Assembly: GCF_002937115.1 (NCBI RefSeq)
Contig: NZ_NHRY01000216.1
Location: 37,700 to 83,209 of the forward strand
Source of the DNA: Rhodopila globiformis
GTDB taxonomy: Bacteria > Pseudomonadota > Alphaproteobacteria > Acetobacterales > Acetobacteraceae
Reading direction: 5' to 3'
Length of the DNA stretch: 45,510 nucleotides
Shown one piece after another: positions 16,138-23,344 of this stretch. The position numbers and the translations under genes are program-made. Position 1 is the first letter of the stretch; each line of letters begins with the position of its first letter. The notes under the pieces are model-generated. The model ran no database searches. It was not told the DNA's origin and worked only from the letters and a program-made list of their open reading frames with translations.

Positions 16138-16710
16138 TCAGCGAGTCTCCTCCCCATGCCGGAAACAGCCGGCGAGGTGGTCGTCCACCATGCCGGTCGC
16201 CTGCATGAAGGCATAGCATATGGTGGAGCCGGCAAAACGGAAGCCGTTCCTCTTCAGGTCCTTGCTCATGGCGTCGGATTGCGGCGTCGTCGCCGGCACC
16301 TGCGCGGGGCTGTCCCAGGCGTTGCGGACGGGGGTGTGGCCGACGAACGACCACAGGTAGCGGTCCAGGCTGCCGTGGCGGGCGATGGCGGCGAGCGCGG
16401 CGCGGGCGTTGTCGCGGGCCGCGAAGATCTTCAGCCGGTTGCGGATCAGCGGCGAGTCCGCCAGCAGCGCTTCCAGGTCCGCGTCGGTCATGGCGGCGAC
16501 GCGGGCGATGTCGAAGCCGTGGTAGGCGGCGCGGTAGGCGTCGCGGCGGGCCAGCACGGTGCGCCAGGACAGGCCGGCCTGGGCGCCTTCCAGCACCAGC
16601 AGCTCGAACAGCGCCCGGTCGTCGTGCTGCGGCACGCCCCATTCGCGGTCGTGATAGGCTTGCATCGTCGCGTCGGCGTTTTCCGCCCAGGCGCAGCGGC
16701 GGATCGTCAC
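16138..16710 (-). CDS. tag: DNA-3-methyladenine glycosylase I
   Basis: A 190-residue base-excision repair glycosylase that removes 3-methyladenine. The Tag zinc ligands are all present: C6 near the N-terminus, H20 in AYHDREWGVP, and the C-terminal His and Cys in DDHLAGCFRH. The substrate-pocket region LFELLVLEGAQAGLSW and the NRLKIFAARDNARA segment fit well. The start is GTG at 16710, overlapping the stop of the upstream acyl-CoA dehydrogenase by four bases (GTGA), so translation is probably coupled. Confidence 0.95.
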   Translation of the reverse strand: MTIRRCAWAENADATMQAYHDREWGVPQHDDRALFELLVLEGAQAGLSWRTVLARRDAYRAAYHGFDIARVAAMTDADLEALLADSPLIRNRLKIFAARDNARAALAAIARHGSLDRYLWSFVGHTPVRNAWDSPAQVPATTPQSDAMSKDLKRNGFRFAGSTICYAFMQATGMVDDHLAGCFRHGEETR

Positions 16711-17861
16711 GGCGCGCCTCCGCCGCCGCGCAGCGCCGCCGCGCCAAGCTGGACCTGCCGCGCGAGGCGGGGGCCGCGGGCGATGCCGAGCGTGGCGTCG
16801 AGGTCGGAGAGGATGGCGGCGAGCGGGTCGTCCTGCCTCGCGCCGGGCGAAACGTGCCCTTGGCCAGGGATGGGGAGGCGGCTATCCGCGACCGGGTCTG
16901 AACCGGCATCGCCAGGCGTGGATGGCGGCCCGGAGCCTGTGCCCGGGCTTTTGTTCCGGGTAGCCGCCATGACGACGGGCGGCGGCGTCATGCCGGCGAA
17001 CATTGCCCGCAGGCGGGCGACGATGTCCGTCGCCAGCAGCCGCAGGCCCACCAGCGTCGCGTCGCCGGTGCGGAAGCTTCCGGCGTCGAGCGCCGCGACC
17101 ACGGCCTGTGCGCCGGCGGCGAACACGGCGGTCAGGGCGACGACGGCGCCCAGCGCCTCGGCCTGTTCCGCCGGACCGCCGGCGCACAGGCCGATGGCGT
17201 GGCGCAACGCGCCGAGGGTGGCGAAACTGCCGACGGCATCCTCGATGTCGCGGAACGGCAGCGCCATGCGGTCATACGCGGAGCCGGGCTCGCCGAGCAG
17301 CGCCGCGTCCGGGACGAAGCAGGCGTCCAGCGTCAGCAGGCAGTGCCGCGACGGGCGCAGGGCGTGGAAGCCGGGCATGTCCGCCATCGCCAGGCCCGGC
17401 GTGTCGCGCGGCACGATGAAGGCGCCATAGCGCTTGCGGCCTGCCTCCTCGGCGGTGATGGCGAAGACGATGATGGCGTCGGCGGACGGGCCGTTGGTGA
17501 CCCACGCCTTCTGCCCGGCCAGGCGGAAGCCGCCGTCAACCCGCTCGGCGCGTGTGGTCAGCAGCTTGGGGTGCGCGCCGACGTTCGGTTCCGAGATCGC
17601 CACGGCCAGCGCCCGGCCGCGCCAGGCCTCGCGCTGCGCAGGGGGACCGAAGCCGAGGAAATGCCGGTACACCAGGTGCCGCCCGCCCCAGACACCGGCG
17701 ATGCCCAGCAGTCGGGTCGCCTCCACCAGCGCCGCCTTGCCGCGGGCGATGGCGGCATAATCGTCCACGGGTTCCAGCAGTCCCGCCTCCCGCATGCCGG
17801 GCAGTGGGTCGGTTGCCGGATCGGGGCAGCGGGCAAGCCAGGCGGCGATACGGTCGTTCAT
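16707..17861 (-). CDS. Acyl-CoA dehydrogenase family protein with repeat insertion
   Basis: A 384-residue acyl-CoA dehydrogenase-like flavoprotein. Recognisable are the middle-domain segments AISEPNVGAHP (88-98), GQKAWVTNGPSADAIIVFA (116-134), FIVPRDTPGL and the helical C-terminal domain. Residues about 292-345 do not fit the family: they are Pro/Gly/Ser-rich and are encoded by a copy of the interspersed repeat (16915-16974) plus flanking bases, which interrupts the C-terminal helical domain without breaking the frame. The protein may therefore be impaired. Start chosen at ATG 17861; the ORF is open to 17945. The stop overlaps tag by four bases. Confidence 0.8.
   Translation of the reverse strand: MNDRIAAWLARCPDPATDPLPGMREAGLLEPVDDYAAIARGKAALVEATRLLGIAGVWGGRHLVYRHFLGFGPPAQREAWRGRALAVAISEPNVGAHPKLLTTRAERVDGGFRLAGQKAWVTNGPSADAIIVFAITAEEAGRKRYGAFIVPRDTPGLAMADMPGFHALRPSRHCLLTLDACFVPDAALLGEPGSAYDRMALPFRDIEDAVGSFATLGALRHAIGLCAGGPAEQAEALGAVVALTAVFAAGAQAVVAALDAGSFRTGDATLVGLRLLATDIVARLRAMFAGMTPPPVVMAATRNKSPGTGSGPPSTPGDAGSDPVADSRLPIPGQGHVSPGARQDDPLAAILSDLDATLGIARGPRLARQVQLGAAALRGGGGAP
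16915..16974. repeat. Family-B interspersed repeat inside a coding sequence
   Basis: Matches 6937-6994 with a handful of changes (GGCGTGGATGGCGGC, then CGGAGCCTGTGCCCGGGCTT, then GCCATGACGA). It lies wholly inside the acyl-CoA dehydrogenase gene and is read in frame. Confidence 0.85.
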
Positions 17862-18214
17862 GCCGCGACTGTGGCACGGGCGCGCCGGCGGCGACAGAGC
17901 GGCCGGCCGGCTCAATAAGTCTGCCTGCCACGACGGCAACCGCACCAGGCCGCGCGATGTCGCCCTGATCCTCAGCGGCTCTCGGCGGTGCTCCGTATCG
18001 TCTCTGTGCGAACAAAAAATACGCCATCAACCATACTGTCCCCGCCGGGGAGGCACCATCCCGGGCCGCGGCCGTGCCGGAAGCAAGACGCCCCCGACTC
18101 ACGCATCCACGAATGCCACGCGCTGCCGGCTCCCAGCGACGGCAAGCCGCTCCTGAACGCCCGGGCCCAACCCGGTCAGGCAGGCTCCAAGGTTCGCTGC
18201 GGACGGATCGCCGG
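17862..18214. other. Intergenic region with a family-E repeat copy
   Basis: No supported gene. The segment about 17935-18035 (GCACCAGGCCGCGC, then TCTCTGTGCGAACA, then AAAATACGCCATC) is a diverged relative of the repeat at 22290-22400. A CCCGGGCCGCGGCC-type GC-rich stretch follows at about 18060. Confidence 0.55.
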
Positions 18215-18775
18215 TCAAAGCCGGAAGGCGTCACGGATCATGCGCGCGCTCTCCAGAGGCGTCGCCACAGCCGTATCGATCTCCAGATCATAGGCGATGC
18301 CCTGGTGAACACGGCCGAACTGCCAACGCGCCAGGCCGATGGCCCGGTCGCCACGCGCACGCTCCCTGGCTTCCAGCACGGCCAGCGGCGCGAACAGGCC
18401 GACGAAGCGGACGTCGAACGGCGAAAGCAGCGCGCGGTACTCCGTCGCCTTCGTGGGGTCGATCATGACCTCATCCACGATCAGGTTGTTGCCTTGTGCC
18501 GCCATGGCCGCGACGGCATGGCGCATACCGCGCATGGCCTGCTCGACGACCGGGCCCGGCCGGATGACGATGCTCGGCCTGTCCTGGTCGCTGACTGGCT
18601 CGAACACCAACCCGTCCGGCTGGCCGAACAGCTTCTCGGGCACCATGTCGAGGAAAGCGTCCATCGCGACATGCAGGATCGGCGTGGCGGCAATGGCCTG
18701 GAGGGCGCGGGCCGTGGCGCTTTTGCCCACGCTGCCGACGCCGTTCAGGATGATGACATGCGGTCGCGGTTCCAC
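18215..18775 (-). CDS. Chloramphenicol phosphotransferase-like P-loop kinase
   Basis: A 186-residue P-loop kinase of the CPT family. The Walker A motif is G12-VGSVGKS; Asp39 in HVAMDAFLDMVP corresponds to the catalytic acid of chloramphenicol 3'-O-phosphotransferase; IVDEVMIDP resembles Walker B, and the LEARERARGDRAIGLARWQ segment fits the lid region. In streptomycetes CPT inactivates chloramphenicol; distant relatives act on unknown small molecules, so resistance should not be assumed. Start is GTG 18775 with a GGAGG ribosome binding site. Monocistronic by position. Confidence 0.8.
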   Translation of the reverse strand: MEPRPHVIILNGVGSVGKSATARALQAIAATPILHVAMDAFLDMVPEKLFGQPDGLVFEPVSDQDRPSIVIRPGPVVEQAMRGMRHAVAAMAAQGNNLIVDEVMIDPTKATEYRALLSPFDVRFVGLFAPLAVLEARERARGDRAIGLARWQFGRVHQGIAYDLEIDTAVATPLESARMIRDAFRL

Positions 18776-18915
18776 GCATCCCTCCGCGGCGGGCGTTCGC
18801 TGCCGCTATCCTGACCGGAGACACCTCTGCCGGAAAGGGGCGGCATCGGCCCGGTTGACGCCCGAGGCACCAGGGCGGCCTCACCGGCTGGGTGGCGCCC
18901 GCCCGGCCGCCGCGC

Positions 18916-19941
18916 TCAGTAGCCCGCGAACAGCGGCGTGGAGAGGTAGCGCTCGGCGCCGGACGCCGCGATCCCGACGACCAGCTTGCCGGCATGCTCG
19001 GCACGCCCGGCCAGCGTGACCATGGCGTGCAGCACGGCGCCCGAGGAAATGCCGATGGGCAGGCCTTCCACCGCGGCGCAGCGGCGGGCGGCGGCAAACG
19101 CCTCGGCCTCGGACACCGCGCAGACCTCGTCGGCCAGGGCGCGGTCCAGCACGCCCGGCACGAAGCCGGCGCCGAGGCCCTGAATGCGGTGCGGCCCCGG
19201 GCTGTCGCCGGACAGCACGGCGCTTTCCTGTGGCTCGACGGCGACGATCCGCAGCCCCGGGCGGCGTGGCTTCAGCGCCCGGGCGATGCCGGTCAGCGTG
19301 CCGCCGGTGCCGACGCCGGCGACGACGACATCCACCAGGCCGGCGGTATCGGCCCAGATCTCCTCGGCGGTGCCGGCTTCGTGCGCGGCCGGGTTGGCCG
19401 GATTGTCGAACTGCCGCGCCATCCAGGCGCCTGGGGTGTGCGCCAGGATGGCCTCGGCGCGGGCGATCGCGCCGGGCATGCCCAGCCGCGCCGGCGTCGT
19501 CTCGATGTCCGCGCCGAGCAGGCGCAGCAGCTTGCGCCGTTCCGCCGAGGCGCCGTCTGGCATCACCACGATCAGCCGGTAGCCCTTCGCCGCCGCCACG
19601 AACGCCAGCGCGATGCCGGTGTTGCCGGATGTCGGCTCGACGATGGTGGTTTCGCCCGGCGCGATCTGGCCCACAAGCTCGGCCGCTTCCACCATCGCCA
19701 GGCCGATGCGGTCCTTCACCGAGCCGAGCGGATTGAGGAACTCCAGCTTGAAGGCGATGTCGGCACCCAGCGCATCCGCCGCCTGCAGCCGCGGCAGCCT
19801 GACGAGGGGCGTGCCGCCCACCAGGTCAAGCACCGAACCGAGCATGCAGCCGCGCGGCGCGACCGGGCGCGCCGGCAGCGCCACCGGCGCGAGCCCCGCG
19901 GCCGGTCCGGCCTGTTGCGCGGCGTTGTGCTGCTCCGCCAT
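18916..19941 (-). CDS. cysK: Cysteine synthase (O-acetylserine sulfhydrylase) family
   Basis: A 341-residue fold-type-II PLP enzyme. PLP lysine is K76 in NPLGSVKDR; the phosphate and substrate loops EPTSGNTGIALAF, GVGTGGTLTGIAR and GLPIGISSGAV are intact. It makes cysteine from O-acetylserine and sulfide. The first 32 residues are an Ala/Pro-rich extension not seen in classical CysK. The gene starts seven bases... more exactly, its ATG lies seven bases after the rrf2 stop, so the two form an operon, and the regulator probably responds to cysteine or sulfide status. Confidence 0.92.
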   Translation of the reverse strand: MAEQHNAAQQAGPAAGLAPVALPARPVAPRGCMLGSVLDLVGGTPLVRLPRLQAADALGADIAFKLEFLNPLGSVKDRIGLAMVEAAELVGQIAPGETTIVEPTSGNTGIALAFVAAAKGYRLIVVMPDGASAERRKLLRLLGADIETTPARLGMPGAIARAEAILAHTPGAWMARQFDNPANPAAHEAGTAEEIWADTAGLVDVVVAGVGTGGTLTGIARALKPRRPGLRIVAVEPQESAVLSGDSPGPHRIQGLGAGFVPGVLDRALADEVCAVSEAEAFAAARRCAAVEGLPIGISSGAVLHAMVTLAGRAEHAGKLVVGIAASGAERYLSTPLFAGY

Positions 19942-19948
19942 GGCCGTC

Positions 19949-20401
19949 TCAGATGACGAAATTCAGCGGTTCGCCGACGGGCTTGCGCAGGCCGGCCGCG
20001 GCGGCGCGCTTCAGCAGGTCCTCGATGGTCAGGGCCTCGGCGTGCGCCTGCGCCTGGCTGTCGAATTCGGTCCACAGCGGCTCGACCACCGCGCGCTGCA
20101 GGCGGCCGCTCAGGTCGAGGCCGCTGTCGTCCAGGCTGTTCAGGCCCACGGCGATGACGTCGGACAGCCTGATCAGCCGGGCCGGCCGGCCGAGGCGATA
20201 GCCGCCATGCGGGCCGCGCGTGCTGTCGAGCAGACGCTCCCGCGACAGGGCCTGGAGCAGCGGCTCGAGCGTGCGCCGCGCCATGCCGGTGCGTTCGGCG
20301 AGTTCCGCCGCATTCACGACCGTTTCGCTGCTGCCGTGGAACGCCACGTCCAGGACGATGGCCAGGGCAACCATTCCACGGTCCCGGCGCGTAAGGAACA
20401 T
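19949..20401 (-). CDS. Rrf2-family transcriptional regulator
   Basis: A 150-residue Rrf2 regulator with a winged helix-turn-helix (about residues 25-70: AAELAERTGMARRTLEPLLQ, then GPHGGYRLGRPA). It contains no cysteine at all, so it cannot bind the Fe-S cluster used by IscR or NsrR; in this it resembles CymR, which senses the cysteine synthase complex. It is co-transcribed with cysK, supporting a CymR-like role in sulfur metabolism. ORF is open to 20719, but the family starts at ATG 20401 (FLTRRDRGM). Confidence 0.88.
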   Translation of the reverse strand: MFLTRRDRGMVALAIVLDVAFHGSSETVVNAAELAERTGMARRTLEPLLQALSRERLLDSTRGPHGGYRLGRPARLIRLSDVIAVGLNSLDDSGLDLSGRLQRAVVEPLWTEFDSQAQAHAEALTIEDLLKRAAAAGLRKPVGEPLNFVI

Positions 20402-20797
20402 GATCGTGCTTTGCTTTCTGTCGAGATGATTCGATGACCTACTGCCGGGAGCACGGCCTGTCCATCCCGCCGCGGGCCGTTCGGCCTGATGCCTGTCCTC
20501 TTCGCCGGCTGTCCGCCGGATCATCCGGGGGCGGCCGCGCCCGCGCCGGCTTTCCTGAGGCCGGCATCGGCGCCATGATGGGGGCGCTCCCGGAGGCATC
20601 TGCTCAATGGGCGTTGAAGCCGGGGCACAGGCGGTGCGCCTTCGTGGCCGGCGTCCGGCATGACGGCATGGCAACGACCGCCATTTGAGGCACAGAATTT
20701 CGTGGAATAAAGATTCCACGGCACGTCACAGCGCAATACCGCGCGGCACGCATCCACGGCGAGGAACCGCCGGAACACACCAAGGGAGGAAACCACA
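20402..20797. other. Divergent intergenic region between rrf2-cysK and flavoprotein
   Basis: No gene seen. The left half has a decayed family-B repeat (about 20612-20675). The right half is less GC-rich and carries the perfect palindrome at 20701-20720. A GGGAGG ribosome binding site at about 20783-20788 serves the flavoprotein. Confidence 0.6.
20701..20720. promoter_or_regulatory. Perfect palindrome, candidate Rrf2 operator
   Basis: CGTGGAAT-AAAG-ATTCCACG: two perfect 8-base arms around a 4-base centre, in the divergent region of the regulator gene. GGAAT/ATTCC half-sites are also found in CymR-type Rrf2 operators. It lies 78 bases before the flavoprotein start and 300 bases from rrf2. Binding is inferred. 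Confidence 0.5.
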
Positions 20798-22216
20798 ATG
20801 ACCGGAACGCCGGATCCTGACTCTGCCGCCGCCACAGCCCTGCGCCTACTCGGGCCGGACCCGCAGGACTGGGTGCCCGAGCGGCCCGGCATCGATCACA
20901 GCGTGGCCGTGGTGGGCGGCGGGCAGACCGGCTGCGCCCTGGCCTTCGCCCTGCGCCGCGCCGGCGTCGGCCGGGTCACGGTGATCGACGCGGCCGACGA
21001 CGAGGACAGCGCCGGGATCTGGCTCACCGCGGCACGCATGCAACTGCTGCGCACGCCCAAGAGCCTGCCGGGGCCGGAGCAGGGCATCCCGGCGCTGGGC
21101 TTCCAGGCCTGGTACGAGGCGCGCCACGGCCAGGCGGCCTATGCCGCGATCGACCGGATCCCGCGCCTGCTCTGGGCGGAGTACCTGGCATGGTACCGGC
21201 ACTTCCTGAAGATCCCGGTGCGCTACCGCACGCGGCTGCAGCGGATCGAGCCGCTGGACGACGGCTTCCGCCTGCACCTGCTGATCGACGGGCGCCCGGC
21301 CACGGAGACCGCGCGCAAGATCGTCCTCGCCACCGGGTTCACCGGCAATGGCGGCGCCTACACCCCACCGGCGCTGGCCGGGCTGCCGCCCTCGGTGCTG
21401 GCGCATACCCAGGATGCGATCGACTTCGCCGCCCTGCGTGGCCGGACGGTGGCGGTCGTCGGCGCCGCGGCCTCGGCCTTCGACGCCGCGGGGGTAGCGC
21501 TGGAGCATGGCGCCGCCGCGGTGCATTTGTTCGCCCGCCGTCCGTCGCTCGCTGCCCTGCCGATTGCCCGGACGCGGCTGTATCCGGGGGCGTATGATCA
21601 CTACCGGCACGTGCCGGACGCGATCCGCTGGCACCAGGCGGTGCGGTTCCGCCGCTTCGGCTCGACGCCGACCATTGATGCGATCGAGCGGACGGTGGCG
21701 TTCCGGAATTTCCACCTGCACCTGGCGGCGCCGTGGCACGACGCCCGGCTCGACGACGGCGTGGTGGTGGCCGAGGCCGCCGACGGGCGGTTCCGCTTCG
21801 ACTTCGTCATCGCCGGCACGGGCTATTTCGTCGATCCGGCGGCACGCCCGGAGATCGCGGACTTCGCTGATCGAGTCTTGCTGTGGCGCGACCGGTACGT
21901 GCCGCCCGCGGAGGAGCGGGACGAGTTTCTCGGCAGCCATCCCTACCTGGGCGAGGGGCACGAATACCTGGAGAAAGTCCCCGGCTCGGCGCCGTTCCTG
22001 CGGGACATCCATGTGCACAATCCGGCCGGGTTCGTCAGCTTCGGCCTGCCGATTGGCGATGTGCCGAGCATGCGGCGGGATATCCCGCTGGTCGCGGGGC
22101 GGATCAGCCGCGACCTGTTCCTGGCGGACCTGAGCCATCACGAGCGGCGGATGGATGGGATGGTGGCGCCGGACTTTCCGGAGGAGGTGTATGCCTCGGC
22201 TGTCTGGAAAGGATGA
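20798..22216 (+). CDS. FAD/NAD(P)-binding oxidoreductase, flavin monooxygenase-like
   Basis: A 472-residue two-dinucleotide-binding-domain flavoprotein. An FAD Rossmann motif lies at residues 37-46 (AVVGGGQTGC) and a second, NAD(P)-type motif at about 217-231 (RTVAVVGAAASAFDA); ATGF near 178-181 and the FVIAGTGYFVDP segment are typical of FMO-like or lysine/ornithine hydroxylase-like enzymes. The substrate is unknown. A GGGAGG ribosome binding site precedes ATG 20798. It is divergent from the rrf2-cysK operon and shares its promoter region with a palindrome, so it may oxidise a sulfur compound under the same regulator; that link is inference. Confidence 0.82.
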   Translation: MTGTPDPDSAAATALRLLGPDPQDWVPERPGIDHSVAVVGGGQTGCALAFALRRAGVGRVTVIDAADDEDSAGIWLTAARMQLLRTPKSLPGPEQGIPALGFQAWYEARHGQAAYAAIDRIPRLLWAEYLAWYRHFLKIPVRYRTRLQRIEPLDDGFRLHLLIDGRPATETARKIVLATGFTGNGGAYTPPALAGLPPSVLAHTQDAIDFAALRGRTVAVVGAAASAFDAAGVALEHGAAAVHLFARRPSLAALPIARTRLYPGAYDHYRHVPDAIRWHQAVRFRRFGSTPTIDAIERTVAFRNFHLHLAAPWHDARLDDGVVVAEAADGRFRFDFVIAGTGYFVDPAARPEIADFADRVLLWRDRYVPPAEERDEFLGSHPYLGEGHEYLEKVPGSAPFLRDIHVHNPAGFVSFGLPIGDVPSMRRDIPLVAGRISRDLFLADLSHHERRMDGMVAPDFPEEVYASAVWKG

Positions 22217-22325
22217 GGATTGGAGGTCCTGGGGGCTGGTGGGAGAGCGGGATGGGGGCGGCCTGATGCCCGGGTGGTGCGTCCGGGGCGGCGGCAGCGT
22301 GGCGGATGTGGTATTTCTGTTCGCA

Positions 22326-22361
22326 CAGAGAATAAAGGGAGCGTGACGGAGGGCCACAGGG
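22326..22361. repeat. Family-E repeat, left copy
   Basis: 36 bases starting CAGAGAATAAAGGGAGCGTG. The reverse complement occurs with one mismatch at 23035-23070 and again, diverged, at 44047-44081; a more distant relative is at about 17935-18035. Confidence 0.8.
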
Positions 22362-23034
22362 GTCAGGGGGATATTGCGCGGCCTGGTGCGGGCGTCGCTG
22401 TTGTTGCGGGCGGATGGGGCTGTCGGGCCGGGTGACTTGCCTAAGGGCGCCTGCGCCAGCGGTGCCGGTACAATGCGCTTCGCGCGAAGCGCCATAGTTG
22501 CGGTGGCATCAGGCCTGATGCAGATTGACCGCTCCGTTTTTTTACGGACGCTTCAACCGTCATGGCGGTTGCCCGGGCACAGGCTCCGGGTCGGCGTCCA
22601 CCCCTTACGGTGCTGATCCCGGCAAAAATGCCTGGATGGTGGACCTTCACCGACCATGACGCGGAGGGGCCGATGCGCCGGCTCCGGTGGATCGGTTATT
22701 GCGGCTCGGGCCTTGGGCTTCGCTGCGGGCGGCATCGCGATCACCGTCTTTCGCCCCAGAAGCCGGTCGCGTGGCACGACAGCAATATGCCCGCACCGCC
22801 GCCATCTGTGTGCATCTGTGTTTCCCCACTCCGGCACTCTCGGCGCGCTACGGACCGAGCGCCGGCGCTCAGGCCGGTATGCCGCATGATTGCTTGCCCG
22901 GCGGGGCAGGGGGAAACACAAATGCGCCGCGTCTCCGGCAACCCCGTCCGGTCAGACAGGCGCCCCGGCATCAACCGATCGCAGCGGCGCAAGGCCGGAT
23001 GGATCACTGGCCCGGACCGCCGGGTTGACCCCTT

Positions 23035-23070
23035 CCCTGTGGCCCTCCGTCACGCTCCCTTCATTCTCTG
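23035..23070. repeat. Family-E repeat, right (inverted) copy
   Basis: Starts CCCTGTGGCCCTCCGTCACG and pairs with 22326-22361, so 22326-23070 is bounded by an inverted repeat about 745 bases long overall. Confidence 0.8.
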
Positions 23071-23344
23071 TGGTTACATGTCAAAACGATCCACCCGCGC
23101 GCCCGCCGCCGGCGGTCCCCGGGCAACCGCAACCCAGGCAACCCCCGGCGCCTGACCAGAAGCCCTCCCACACTCACCACCGGTAACGAATCCGTGCGCC
23201 CCGACGCAAGCCAGCCGCCCGCAACACGGCCCACGGCTCGAAACTCTTGCACTCTCCACCCGAATAGGGCGTCTCTTTCGCCCCGGCCGGTGGCGCACCG
23301 AGTCGGCCCCTGTCGCAGCCAGCTCCCGAGGTCGTCTCCCGCCG

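Larger units (their letters stand above)
22217..23344. other. Repeat-dense intergenic region of 1.1 kb
   Basis: No supported gene. It holds the inverted family-E pair (22326-22361 and 23035-23070), a GCGCTTCGCGCGAAGCGC palindrome near 22473-22490, a family-B relative (about 22560-22665) and an inverted pair around GTGCATCTGTGTTTCCCC (22810-22827 with 22910-22928). The elements are nested within each other. All ORFs here are short and repeat-derived. Confidence 0.6.

Noticed and set aside
18215-18775. Calling the CPT-like kinase a chloramphenicol resistance gene
   Set aside because: Only the fold, P-loop and catalytic Asp are recognisable; distant relatives act on other molecules.
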